A stretch of DNA of 11,305 nucleotides from Spirogloea muscicola (GCA_009602725.1 WELB01000015.1:318091-329395); one strand, 5' to 3'; positions 1 to 10,337 are shown, numbered from the stretch's first letter. Made by a program: numbers and translations. Notes: generated by a model not told the origin, from the sequence alone.

Positions 1-17
1 CGGCGGCGGCGGCGGCG
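1..17 (+). repeat. CGG triplet run encoding poly-Ala
   Basis: A perfect CGG run at the window edge is read in the GLK frame as consecutive alanines (GCG codons). It probably continues to the left. Such runs are common in acidic N-terminal regions of plant transcription factors. Confidence 0.7.
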
Positions 18-2549
18 CCCAAGGCGGAGTCGTTCGACGGTGGGGAGGTGCACGACACGGAGCTGGCGGAGGACGACGACTCGCTGCTCATGGTGGAGGA
101 CCTGATGAACGACGTGCAGGAGGGGGAGCTCCTGCGGGCGCTCTCCGAGGAGGACGAGTGCGGCTCCGAGGCCGCGTGTACAGTAGAGACCTGCCAGGAC
201 AGCGACCCCGCCTCCGTTGACCAGCCAAAGCATTGCAAAGGCAATGCCGGAAGGCGGAAGATGAAGGTCCGGCCCGACTCCCTCGTCCGGACACATTCTC
301 CACATTGACCAGGTCCCGAGATGACGAGCAGCGCGTCCATGGCCTCCGTCTCAGCTGGAGGCAGCTCTGAGGCTGCCTCGCGGTGCCGTGCGCAGGTGGA
401 TTGGACGCCGGATCTCCACCGGAGATTCGTCCAGGCGGTGGAGCAGCTCGGGGTGGAGAAGGCCATCCCGTCTCGCATCTTAGATCTCATGGGGGTGCAG
501 TGCCTCACGCGGCATAACATTGCCAGCCATCTGCAGGTGCATATGCTGCTCATCACCCATAGCGCAAGCTTTATGTCATAGCACATCCTGCATTTATGTA
601 TTCGGACATGGTGGCCGCCTGTCTGTGAAATTGTGCACGTTTCACGACCAATTGCATCACATGCAAGTGACATGGTCATTCAGGTATCCAGAGCACACTC
701 AAAGATGTCAGCCCTATGTCAAGTCTGATAACCTTGATAAGTAAACTACCTGAACATCAAATGCTTGTAGGGACCTGCATTGTCTGTCCCACAATATAGA
801 CGAACACTTGTGCTTTCAGAAATGGGAGTACCAGCTCTGATTTTCAGCTTTGGCTGCAAACACAATGTCCGCGTCTTCTGTATATCCTGGGCCTAGCTGT
901 TTAATGTTGCAGCTCAAGAGGTCTGGCGATCTGGTGGTTGGGCCAGCTTGAGCTGTTCGGTGTCTGCTGATGAATTTGTGATGTGCTTTCACCATGCCGT
1001 GTCAACAGAAATACAGGTCTCACAGGCGGCATCTTCTCGCTAGAGAGGCAGAGGCTGCAACGTGGCATCACCGCAGGCCCCTTGACTTGACCACATCCTG
1101 GGGAAGAACCAGGCGTGATGGCACTTTATGGGTTACACCGTATCATGCGAACCCCCCACACATCCAGCCCCGGCCACCACTTGCCCATGCCCAAGTCCAG
1201 GCGCAGCACCATCATCAGTCCACGCATGCTCAAGTGCTTGGCCCTCCTCTGCACGTGTGGGGACATCCTAGTGTGGACCACAGCCCCTCTCACATGTGGC
1301 AACAGCCGGCCATTGCTCCAGTGGCCAGCTGGCATGGGCCTGATGGATCAATGTGGCAGCACCATGTAAGTGGCGGTCAGGACAAGCTTCCTTCTGTCCC
1401 TCCTCACATGGTAGAAGACATGGAACCAGGCTGTAGGCAAATGTGACCTCTTACCCTATCTTTGTTTCAATGCTGCGATGGCAGACGCACGTGGATGCCT
1501 GGGGCCATCCACAAGCACCTGTGCTTGGCACACCTTGCTATCCTTTAATGGTGCGGGAAGGACCCACTTACTTTGACATGGCTGCATCCTGTCCAGCTTT
1601 GTGCAGTCGTGACATCTTGACTTTAGTCATGACGAGTTCAATTTGCTGTGCAAGCTTCCATCTCACAATAGTGAAGGGGTTGCTCATCTTACATCTGCAG
1701 CATGCTTCCCTTTTGTGAAAAGCTTCACATGGCATCCTCAGTTTAATGTTGTGGTCACATGACAGTTGTTGATATTTCGTCATACATGAGATCAGATTCA
1801 GTGATTTGCAACGTCTCTGAGAGGGGATGGCTTTGAAAGCTCAGCTGCAGCTGAGTTCTTTGCAACTATACTTGCTGTCACTGATGTTTTCTCCATTTAT
1901 CTTGGCCAGAGATTACACCCACCCATGGTGGCCTATCCAATGGGCATGTCCATGGCGCCCTCCTCACCCGGCTCCATTGCAGACGGCTTTCTTGTTGATG
2001 ACTCTATGTCAGTTCCTATGTATGATGATCATCATGGTATAGGCGGCGCTATGGGACGCCCTGGTCACCTACACCCCGTAAGCCTTAGCCTTCAGGGCGG
2101 CATTTGTCTTACTGATGCTGCTCCTGACAACCCATATCAAGCTAGAGTGTGCAACTTGCAAGCAGGGAACTACTTTCTGATGATTAGCTTAAACAACCTG
2201 TTGGACTCAATCATACCTAAGTGCAAAATGTCCTCACTTGTAGATCTTGTACAATATGTATTGTCTACCTCAGCAAGTGTTCTGCTCACATTCCTCCTCG
2301 GTTGTCTGATTTTGCCAACTGATGCAGCAAAAGGAGATCCTTGAGGCAACCATCCGTGAAGCTCTTGCTAATCCATGCACCCCTCTCCCGCTCGGATTGA
2401 GGCCTCCTTCCATGGAAGGAGTAATGGCAGAGTTGGAGAGACAGGGCATTTCCACAGCCCCGCATGTTAAACGGGAGGAGGAGGAGGAGGAGGTGGATGA
2501 GTCCCTCCTGCTCCTTGCCCAAGAGCCCTCCACTGACCAGCAGCCGTGA
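1..2549 (+). CDS. GLK: GLK (GOLDEN2-LIKE) GARP transcription factor, six exons, 5' partial
   Basis: Nuclear transcription factor that activates photosynthesis and chlorophyll genes. Proposed exons: <3-266, 396-536, 1009-1365, 1485-1550, 1910-2077, 2328-2549; every intron is GT-AG and phase 0. About 405 codons are visible; the start lies left of the window. Exon 1 encodes an Ala run, then an acidic region ([11 protein letters not shown]) and a basic GRRKMK. Splicing 266 to 396 gives [14 protein letters not shown], the canonical start of the GARP (MYB-like) DNA-binding domain, at about residues 86-145. It continues [10 protein letters not shown], is split by an intron at a position typical of GARP genes, and resumes [17 protein letters not shown], the GLK hallmark. 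A Pro/His/Gln-rich middle with [10 protein letters not shown] follows. Exon 6 carries the C-terminal GCT box ([32 protein letters not shown]). An acidic tail after the GCT box (six Glu, then DESLLLL) is unusual. Identity is near certain; exon 4's right border (ATG|GTGCGG) is the weakest junction. Confidence 0.93.
537..1008 (+). other. GLK intron 2 (472 nt)
   Basis: Donor CAG|GTGCAT and acceptor CAACAG|AAATAC interrupt the GARP domain between SHLQ and KYRSH. The intron is AT-richer than the flanking exons. I see no RNA gene or repeat in it. Confidence 0.9.
1551..1909 (+). other. GLK intron 4 (359 nt)
   Basis: The acceptor follows a pyrimidine-rich stretch ending TTGGCCAG. The donor ATG|GTGCGG is non-consensus but resembles GTGCAT and GTGCAC donors used elsewhere in this window. 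Joining 1550 to 1910 keeps the frame (CYPLM then [12 protein letters not shown]). No other feature is visible inside. Confidence 0.7.
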
Positions 2550-3623
2550 CAAGCCCAGACTTCATGGTGGCTGCTGCTGCAAGCTGATGCAGCACCTGTG
2601 AAGGCCAGAAAGCTCATCCGTTTACACGGCTGGGCTGCACAGCTGGGAGCCGAGCTGCTGCAGCTCGCGGCCTGGGGAGGAAGTTAGCTCTCATCCTATC
2701 TTCTCCACCTTGTGGCGAGGTGCCGGTCAATTAATCTGTCGAAATTACCTTCTTTAGGGGGCATTCAGAGGAGTTGCTGTAAAGTACTTGGTGCGGTGAC
2801 GGTGGTGTTAGCCTGGCAACCAGCTCAGGATCAGTACCCCTATTTTATTGTACCTGAGGGGTGGCCATGTGTAGTAGCCCGAGTTTTGCAGGTGCAGGAG
2901 GACCAACTAGCGGGCTGTACCAATTTTGTTACTTGGTCAGCAGAGTTTAGTGCCCGTCAAGTTGGTGGTGTAGAGAGGTACACATGCAATCCTGGAAGGA
3001 GCAAAGTGGTAGGGAGACTATGTGCGCAAGAGGGTGAAAGAGCGTCGCAAGCAGGAGTCCTCTAGCCCAGGTTAGCATGCTTGTGCTCGGCTCAAGCCAA
3101 GCCAAGTATTGCAGGTCCTTGCGACCCGTATTCTTTTTTGGCCTACAACGGTATTGATTGCAAACATCTTGAGCAGTCAATTGACCTTCTGTCACCTGTA
3201 AGGGCGACAACAGTTGCAGAGTTGCACGTCTGGGGAGTGGTCAGAGTCTTTCCCGTTCGTGTTGGTTGTCCGAGTATTGCTCAGTCAGTGCTGTACAAAT
3301 GGGTCCATCTTCAATCAACTCACTTTGGCGCTTTCTGGTGCATCCATAGAGCTAGTCGCATGAAAGCATGAAAAGTTGCAGTGCCATGACCAATGTAATG
3401 AAAGTTTGTACTTTCTGCTTACGTATGTAGTAAGTGCGCGCGTAATTGTGGTAGTCCACCTGGTTGCAGACTTATCCATAGGAGAGGAGCAGTCTGAAGA
3501 GGCATCATCATTGAGTGTTGCAAAGCTATGATCATGTACCAAACAACTATTTAATCTGCGATGCAAGGTCAACTATGACGATTCCATTGACATGTGCTTG
3601 CCCTCATCTACTGGACCTTCTCA
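2550..3623 (+). other. GLK 3' UTR and intergenic DNA
   Basis: After the GLK stop codon there is no recognisable coding sequence. A plant-style poly(A) far-upstream motif TGTAA occurs at 3394-3398, which would make a long 3' UTR; this is weak. A frame open across 2712-3065 has no start with good context and no recognisable motif, so I treat it as non-coding. Confidence 0.5.
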
Positions 3624-3810
3624 ATGGATATCGTGAGTATGCCCTTTGACCAGCGGGGACGTGTTGCTGCAGATGGCGACCAGGATGACACCTTTCACAA
3701 TGTCGATGTTGCGTGGTACGTGATCAGAAGGTTTTTGTCCACTTGAGGTCCGAGTTACCGTGGAGGAGATAGAAGCAGCACTTGCCGAGAATGCGAAGGC
3801 TGTGAAATGA
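3624..3810 (+). pseudogene. Coding-like remnant in two frames, unrecognised
   Basis: From an ATG at 3624 a 40-codon frame reads MDIVSMPFDQRGRVAADG and later FHNVDVAWYVIRRF, then stops at 3744-3746. A second frame takes over at about 3742 (LEVRVTVEEIEAALAEN) and stops at 3808-3810. The two would join with a single frameshift, and the second part has an amphipathic helical pattern. It could be a decayed exon or a shadow of nothing; no family is recognised. It lies just beyond the 3' side of the first retroelement copy. Confidence 0.22.
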
Positions 3811-3944
3811 GCAGCTCCTTCAGAGGGTGTGAGCTAACAGAAGCCAGCTAATTTAAGATAGGTGTAGCTCTTCTGAGAGAGGGCGAGGGCTAAACCCACT
3901 TCCAGGAGCCTAGCTTCTCTGATCTGCGGATGCTTAGCAGGGGA

Positions 3945-5000
3945 GAATGAGTGTGTATTAAGAGATGGAGGGCCATGTGTGGCCAAGTACAAAGGCAAGC
4001 ACACTGACAAATGTACGTCACCTGCTGCTAAGCTGACCCGCTCAGTAACCACGAGTCAGTACATAGAGGTCGCTAACTGATGCCCGAATACCGGACGGCA
4101 ATCGACAAGCTCTTGAGCTACCAGCTAAGGCTCGACCAGCTTTCTGATGCAACGCATGAGCCTGAGCTCGCTGCAGACAAGCTGACACTCGACGACGCAA
4201 GAATGACAAAGTATGCTGCCGGCATGCTCATCTGAGCTGCTCATCGGGCGTATCCCAAGCTTGCAATATTCTGCAGTAAGGTGTGGAAGGGAGGGCCCAT
4301 GTAGCCAAAAGTGTCGATTGCCGCCGGTAGGAGGTGATCGCTGCGGGGGTAGTCAGAGTAGTGTCGGAGCTTTCTCTGCTCAGCACCTCCCACTGCGTGG
4401 CCAGCAGTGCGCATCGAAGCGGAACTCTTGTATGCCTCCGTCACCACCACATCCACCAAGACGCGTGGGCCACCGCCAGGTTGTACACCCACAATGTCCA
4501 GGGTGCGACGGTGATGGCCTCCCTGGGAATCCGTGGTGATGGGCATTACATTGCTCACTTCAACGATGGCGCGGTAGCCGGCGTCGCGCATCAAGCCCGC
4601 CAGGGCGTCCCGTAGGAGATTGTGGACGCCCACCACCTCCGGGCCTGTGGGACACCGCAGCATGTGGGTGGCAAGGTCTCCGCCCTCCGCACGGAAGCCG
4701 CACTCACACTGAGTTACTCCAATCAGGCAGGTCGAGGATAGGCCGAGGAACAGCTGGAGAAGCGTCCGGAATGCCTCGGGGCTGATTCTAAAAGTGTTGT
4801 GGACGGCGTGCGTTGTGAGCCAGTCCGTTGCCCCAGTTGTTGCGAGCGATGTGAGGCGCGCCAGACTCCTTGGATTGGTCCTGATATCTGGCATCGTCGT
4901 TAGCGACTTGCGACGCTCGTCCTCAACTGCAGCAACGAGTGTGGCCTGTGCCGCTTTGTCCGGTGCTTGGGCCAGCGCTGAGATGGGGGTGAGGAGAAAG
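3945..5000 (-). mobile_element. Retroelement copy 1: 5'-truncated non-LTR-type element, 3' part only
   Basis: This copy reads leftward: end of the reverse-transcriptase protein, endonuclease-like domain, stop at 4042-4044, then 3' UTR. The 3' UTR contains a 19-nt stretch at 3982-4000 whose exact reverse complement occurs at 11024-11042 in the 3' UTR of copy 3, and homology continues to about 3950 (CTTAATACAC versus CTTATACAC). The 5' side is truncated near 4980-5010, where it abuts the 3' UTR of copy 2. No poly(A) tail or target-site duplication is obvious. Confidence 0.65.
4042..5000 (-). pseudogene. C-terminal part of retrotransposon protein: RT tail, zinc knuckle, RLE-like endonuclease (frameshifted)
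   Basis: The frame open over 5125-4241 (294 codons from the first Met) has about 40 leading residues that merely translate the palindromic repeat. Real homology starts near residue 50. Residues 100-125 (DWLTTHAV, ISPEAFRTLL) resemble the segment after the RT thumb. A CCHC-like knuckle follows: C140, C142, H154, C158. Then come R206-R207, D210, D225 (14 residues between the two Asp), K252 and Y256, the layout of the RLE domain of R2-like elements, though the usual PD proline is Leu here. LLPAAIDTFGYMG matches FVPLAVDVHGALG of copy 2. The frame stops at 4241-4243; coding resumes after a frameshift (LRRRVSACLQRAQ, QKAGRALAG, VSDLYVLTRGY) to the stop at 4042-4044. It is a dead copy. Family assignment rests on motifs only. 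Confidence 0.65.
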
Positions 5001-5102
5001 CAGGGGGTTACAGAGTGATTCGTAGCTGCTTTTTTCCTTGTTGTGCTTGTTTCTCTTAGCGCATCCCCTGGCCCCCTTCTCGTACTCTGTTCAATCTTTT
5101 TT

Positions 5103-5121
5103 GGGCTGGCTTTTCCAGCCC
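5103..5121. repeat. Palindrome GGGCTGG-CTTTT-CCAGCCC
   Basis: Perfect 7-bp inverted arms around a 5-nt loop, preceded by six T residues. It belongs to the dispersed palindrome family seen at 5172, 10256, 10369, 10851, 10973 and 11120. Confidence 0.85.
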
Positions 5122-5171
5122 ACACAATAGTGAACAGTGTGAGAGGAAGAAGCGCAGCCAGATTGACTGGT

Positions 5172-5190
5172 GGCTGGGAAAGGCCAGCCC
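5172..5190. repeat. Palindrome GGCTGG-loop-CCAGCC
   Basis: 6-bp inverted arms (5172-5177 and 5184-5189) followed by AAAGGAATGGACAAGG, which matches the right flank of the palindrome at 11120 in copy 3. Confidence 0.8.
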
Positions 5191-5260
5191 AAAGGAATGG
5201 ACAAGGTCTGAGGGAGCCTGAGTGCGAACGACTAGGACTAAGACATCAGCCAGGGAACGC

Positions 5261-5650
5261 TCAGTAACCTCTAGTCAGGAGATGCAAGTCTGAGTAGCTA
5301 GCTGGCGGAAAGATGTCGCCCTGACGGAAGGCCGCCGCCGCCGGAGGCCGCCGCCAAAGCTCGGCCTGCGCGCTGAAGTGTACCGCGAAGGCAAGGGACC
5401 GCTGCATCGAGACGGCCAAACGCATACGGACGACTTGAGCGAGGGACCCGGCGACGTTGAAGCCGGGCTGCTCGCCCTGCTGCCCGAGGCGGCGGCTCGC
5501 TGCACGCCGCGCCAGGCGGTGGAGCAAGTCAAGCCATTTGGAGCCCAAGGCTCCGTGCACGTCGACTGCCAGTGGAACAAACTCGTCTCCCACCGGGTGG
5601 TCCGAGTACTTCCGTTCCTTTTCGCCCGCCGCTTGGCCGTGTGAGAGGAG
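5261..5650 (-). pseudogene. Retrotransposon protein C-terminus, copy 2
   Basis: The frame is open from 5725, but resemblance to copy 1 starts near residue 30 (about 5635). Visible motifs are KERKYSDHPVGDEFVPLAV, VHGALG, an arginine-rich VRMRLAVSMQRSLA helix matching RRRVSACLQRAQ of copy 1, and the terminal FPPASYSDLHLLTRGY stop. The zinc knuckle and the D-X14-D part of the endonuclease are missing, so it cannot be active. Unlike copy 1, the remaining frame is intact to the stop, which suggests it is younger or less decayed. Confidence 0.65.
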
Positions 5651-5840
5651 CCGGAAGTTGTGGAGAAATACTTCGGAGATTAAGACAGGCATTGGCAAGG
5701 GGGCAGCAGATCGACCTTGTATCACCGCGTTCGGCCGGCCGTGCGATCACCTGATCCGGCGGCTGAAGAGGGGCCAAGCCGGGGGGTAGGAATCTCGGCA
5801 CCCTGCGCCGTCCGATGCGATCGTGGCGAGCGCGCTCCGA

Positions 5841-6004
5841 TGGGCCCCCCGGCCGGCATCGGACGGCTGCCAGGGCCTCCCTTCCCCTAGAAACCCTCGG
5901 GGGGTCATATATCGCCCCCCCCCCAGGGTACGGGAGGGTTTAACACGGCCCCAACCCGCCCTCATTAGCTCTGCCGCTCGCCTCCCCCCGCCGCCGCCGT
6001 CGCC

Positions 6005-6035
<31 letters not shown>

Positions 6036-6114
6036 CCGTNATCACATACGCCGCCTTCAGCCGCAGTCGCTGCAGCCGCCGCGATTTGCCCACGTCGTCC
6101 AGCAGACAGCAGCT
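5841..6114 (+). promoter_or_regulatory. RPS27 promoter and 5' UTR
   Basis: TGGGCC at 5841-5846 is a site II element. AAACCCTC at 5891-5898 and AGGGTTTAA at 5935-5943 (TTAAACCCT on the other strand) are close to the plant telo-box. Site II plus telo-box is the standard combination in plant ribosomal-protein promoters. CATATAT at 5906-5912 could act as a TATA box, though such genes often lack one. The exact transcription start is not visible. Confidence 0.55.
5987..6039 (+). repeat. CCG triplet repeat in RPS27 leader, next to an undetermined base
   Basis: An almost pure CCG/GCC run ends at an N at 6040. The run is typical of GC-rich 5' UTRs. The N may mark a collapsed or unresolved repeat, so the true length may differ. 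Confidence 0.85.
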
Positions 6115-6982
<868 letters not shown>

Positions 6983-7440
6983 GCAATATTAGACACCATG
7001 CACCTTCATTATAGCCCAAGTACCCCAGAACAGTCGGTTAGGCCCGGTACAGAACCTTGTTGCCAGGTGCGCTGCAATAGCTGGTGTGGAGGCAACGTAC
7101 TTGTTAGAGCAGACATCTTTTCTTGACTCCACAGTTCCTGTGGGCATCAGGAGGATGGATGAAGCTGTAGAAGCAAAGAGGGTTTGTAAAGTGTCACCAA
7201 GAAGGGCAAGTTCTTTCTTGCTCGCAGAGCAGACTTGTTGGATTCTTTGTGAGACTCTACGACGGCCACTTTCAGAGCAGACATCAGCGATCGTGCTGCA
7301 TCGGACTTGATCATCAGTTAAATCTTATTGTGGCACAGCAGTGCTGTGGAGTACTAGTTGTCTGTATTGCTGGTCTCTGTGTGGGTTAAGTAGGATGTGT
7401 ATAGCAGTACGAGGCTAGAAATGCTGGTATTTGAGAGTTA
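6983..7440 (+). other. RPS27 3' UTR and flank
   Basis: Non-coding by inspection. The sequence AGAGCAGAC occurs three times (7106, 7226, 7274), twice continuing as ATC. No clear poly(A) signal can be assigned. Confidence 0.45.
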
Positions 7441-7530
7441 GTTCTCCAGTTCTTGTTCTTCTACAGTTCTAATTGTTCCTGTTCTTTACAGTGTTAACTG
7501 TTCTTGTATTTCTATGGTTCTACTTGCTTG
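7441..7530. repeat. Degenerate tandem repeat, about 26-nt unit, TTC-rich
   Basis: Units at about 7441-7462, 7463-7487, 7488-7513 and 7514-7530 share the pattern ACAGTTCTAATTGTTCCTGT with changes. The pyrimidine-rich units each resemble a 3' splice site but no exon follows. Confidence 0.5.
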
Positions 7531-9060
7531 AGTGTGCTCATAATGATCTGTTGTCTGCACGAATGTGAGTCTTCGAGCACATTTAGAGGATGGTCTTGCA
7601 GGCTCATGGGGCATGCTTGACTTTTCTGTTCATATTGTGGATGTAGCTGACATACTTACTTCGTGGCATCAATGTGCGGCCTGTCTGTGGACTTTACCAG
7701 CTGTAGACATCTCTTGTGACGCATATATGTGAGGCATGACATAAAACTCGAGGGCTAATTCAAGAGTTCCCCCTCCTGCTTCTGCGAGAACCGGTTTCAA
7801 GCCACATAATATGGCAGGGTAGGGAGGCAGCACACTGTCAAGGGGACTTTGGCCCATTATTCTTCTATTTCCATTGAGCGTAGTCAGATGTTTTTGCAAG
7901 GATGACATCATTCTGTGGATTTGCTGTATCTCTTCTTATTGTGTCTGCCTGATTATGGTAATCGTATCTGAGTAGTGCATCAGTGCAACATGTCAGAGAA
8001 GGTGCTGGGCTCTATGGTAGCGGCTCTAACAGTGACTGAAGTCATGGAGGAGGATGTCCATGAGAGCTGGCTTGGCTTACTTCGGATTACTTAAAGAGCA
8101 TGCACAGTAAGTAGGTCATTACAGTACACAGTTGCAACAGCAACAGCAACGGCATTACAGCAATATAACAGAGAAGATATGATGTGACCTTAAAACCCAC
8201 ATTGTGCTGAGGCAACGACAAGGAATTACGTAGCTGCAGAGCAGGGAATGGGATGGGTGGTGGTGAAGGCAAGTTTATGCTTTACATTTGAGGCACTCAG
8301 GGCTCCACTCAGATGCATATTAGCGACTACCTTCAGGACTGCTTCACTTCTGATGCATGACGTACCTGGTTTGCTTTGAGATCAAGGCCCAGGCAATGAT
8401 TACGAGCGGTGGCCTATCTCACAACAAATCAGCTTTCCTCTCACTGCATTCACCTAGAGTTGACCCTTTAAGCCATGCTCTCCCACACATTGTTGGTGGA
8501 CAATTCTCAATCCCATGCCTATGAACAGGCCAAGTTTGCGTCACAGCTATGAATGGACGACAAGGGCGATAAGCAGGTGGAGATGCTGTGCGCTAGGCCA
8601 GAACAGCATTGACCTCCACACTGGCCCTTTGGGGAAATAGAATTCCAATATGACTTGCTAAGACTGTCACATTGTGCTGTACGGTGTACTCAAAAGAGGT
8701 CAAGTATAAGCCACAGATGATGCGTTCAATCTTTACGAAGCAAGTTCTTAGATGCAAAGCATCCCTAACTGCTGAGACTTGCTCTCTTGCAGCGGTGCCC
8801 TGCAATTTCTTTCCTTGATGGAATGTTGGGATGTTACAAAATATCTTTGCCCCTGAATAGACTAGCCCTTCTCTCGTCCAGCTTCTTGGAATGTCTCATT
8901 GCCCGCCATTTTCTAGCTTCTGTGTCAGTCCTCAGTAAAGCAGTCAAGCATGACAACTTGTAACACAGTGCACCAACTCCTTGTTCATGCATCCTTGACT
9001 TGGGCCCAGATTTAGCTGCCAACATTTGCATGCTCATGCAAGTTTCTCATCGCCAATGGT
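7531..9060. other. Intergenic, nothing recognised
   Basis: Three uninterrupted - strand frames lie here (7911-7669, 9037-8834, 8805-8593; 67 to 80 codons), but none shows a recognisable motif or convincing splice links. A short CAACAG repeat sits at 8134-8150. I cannot support a gene. Confidence 0.4.
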
Positions 9061-9065
9061 CGAGA

Positions 9066-9071
9066 TTTATT
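9066..9071 (-). terminator. Candidate AATAAA poly(A) signal on the - strand
   Basis: The - strand reads TTACAATAAATCTCG here, about 150 nt downstream of the proposed stop at 9220. It fits the end of the tentative gene at 9220-9849 but the hexamer alone is weak evidence. Confidence 0.35.
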
Positions 9072-9219
9072 GTAATTGAGCAGAATTCATACTCGTACAT
9101 GCCATACCTGCACTTGCTCGCAACCTGCAGAGCTGACCAAACATTATAACCTTAGTGTAAAGTGCACCAGGCAAATTGACGGTTCCTAAGTGGCAAGTCC
9201 ACCACCTGTAAACAGTCGC

Positions 9220-9849
9220 TCAACTAGGCTCACTGGAAGGTGGCAAGGCAGTCGGAGTGACACCGAAGCCAACAGGCCGTGGCTGGAAGAGCCGCGGAAA
9301 CAAAGAAATGCCCGCGGGAAAGAGGATAGACAACTTACATTTCTTGGGACTGGAGAGAGAAGGTTTCTATGAATAGGCCTGCGCAGCAGCCAATGAGCTG
9401 TAAGGAGGAAACTACTGATGCAAAGCAGGGGAAAGCTTTGTGAGCAGCCTTGCTCTCACCTGCCCTCCACTGTAGTAAGTCGCTTGACATAGACATCATA
9501 AGCCGCAGAAGTTGACAAGGTTGCAGCCTGTCCCAATCGAAGAGTAGTGGGTCTGATTAGGAGAATACCTCTATCTAGCGTGCTTGTGAACACCCGCAAA
9601 ATCTGGACAACGCCTAAGTTTAGCACCTGTTCATCTCAACGCTTGTCCACATCATAGATGTTGCCTGATCTCTATTCCACCCAGATCCTCTACCTTATCT
9701 GTCCCTCACTTCCTCCTTTGAGCCTTAGCATTTTGAAGTGATGTAAGGGTTCCCTTGATTTTGAAGACCTTCACTTGACCATTGACCTCCAATCGAACAG
9801 CACTTGATGTCTTCATTGACCACAATCTGCGCCAATGAAGACTGGACAT
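9220..9849 (-). CDS. Possible small spliced gene, unrecognised product
   Basis: Reading the - strand, four exons fit GT-AG rules with matching phases: 9849-9710, 9552-9460, 9378-9339, 9282-9220. Exon 1 reads MSSLHWRRLWSMKTSS and VRLEVNGQVKVFKIKGTL and ends at donor AA|GTGAGG. Exon 2 follows a good acceptor (TTCTCCTAATCAG) and reads LGQAATLSTSAAYDVYVKR. Exon 3 ends at a consensus GTAAGT donor. Exon 4 is Pro-rich and ends at TGA 9220-9222. The product would be about 110 residues, basic at the N-terminus, perhaps a targeting peptide. A competing acceptor (TTTCCTCCTTACAG, exon start 9394) would instead give a short tail ending at TAG. No family is recognised and there is no homology support. Confidence 0.3.
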
Positions 9850-10255
9850 GAAGACCAAACATTGGACTGCCTGCTTCCCATCCCATTAATTCCGAAGGCA
9901 GCAATTGATGTGGCCACTCCGCAGAGCGCAGGTCACCTTCACAGCATGTTACTAAGCTAGGAACTTTGAAGCAGAAAAATGATCTTGAAAGGGCGCGAGG
10001 GCTGCAAAAGGAAGATGGGAGGAGAGAAGGCGCGCAATGCACATGACATGAGGTGGAGGCCAAAGCAAGCCAGTACACTGTTTGTAAGAGAAAGAAAATA
10101 TTGGGGGAATGCACAGCGGTCCAGGCCACAGAAGAATGGCAAGGTTCAGAAGAGACGGAAAGCGGATAGCACGCAGGAGATGGAGCAGTAGGTGGAAGGA
10201 CAGAACAAGGATGGCCACTAAATGACCCCAGCCGGCAGTTGGATACTGGCAGCCG
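9850..10255. other. Intergenic, nothing recognised
   Basis: This is the upstream side of the tentative - strand gene and the left border of the second retroelement cluster. Several overlapping frames are open, none with a motif. Confidence 0.4.
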
Positions 10256-10276
10256 GGGCTTGTGAAAGGCCAGCCC
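10256..10276. repeat. Imperfect palindrome of the GGGCTGG family
   Basis: GGGGCTTGTGAAAGGCCAGCCC keeps the right arm GGCCAGCCC; the left arm is degenerate. It sits in the 3' UTR side of retroelement copy 4. Confidence 0.5.
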
Positions 10277-10337
10277 GAAGGAGGAGCCGGAAAGCCAGAG
10301 CCGGAAGCGCTATACTCACACAGCTACGGAAGATCAT

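Larger units (their letters stand above)
5070..5191. repeat. Palindrome-bounded 3' UTR modules of copy 2
   Basis: Two palindromes (5103-5121 and 5172-5190) frame a block. The part 5070-5121 matches the reverse complement of 10851-10902 at 47 of 52 positions without gaps. The part 5146-5191 matches the reverse complement of 10972-11017 at 43 of 46 positions. Relative to the adjacent LTRGY coding end, both blocks lie in the opposite orientation from those in copy 3. Confidence 0.85.
5010..5650 (-). mobile_element. Retroelement copy 2: 5'-truncated 3' end
   Basis: This second leftward-reading copy of the same family lies head to tail with copy 1. Coding homology begins about 5635 and ends at 5261; the 3' UTR with two palindromes continues to about 5010, where copy 1 starts. 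Its 5' break lies about 200 bp upstream of the RPS27 promoter motifs. Confidence 0.65.

Noticed and set aside
2270-2617. - strand Ser-rich frame over GLK exon 6
   Set aside because: Antisense of the GCT-box exon; the Ser run is the complement of the GAG/Glu codons.
2712-3065. 117-codon + strand frame after GLK
   Set aside because: Starts at a GTG, has no recognisable motif, and lies where the GLK 3' UTR is expected.
4080-4235. Clean 51-codon + strand frame (MPEYRTAIDKLLSYQ...)
   Set aside because: It lies exactly antisense to the copy 1 coding tail that ends in LTRGY, whose homology to copies 2 and 4 shows the - strand is the real one.
5378-5789. + strand frames over copy 2
   Set aside because: GC-rich shadows of the - strand retrotransposon coding sequence.
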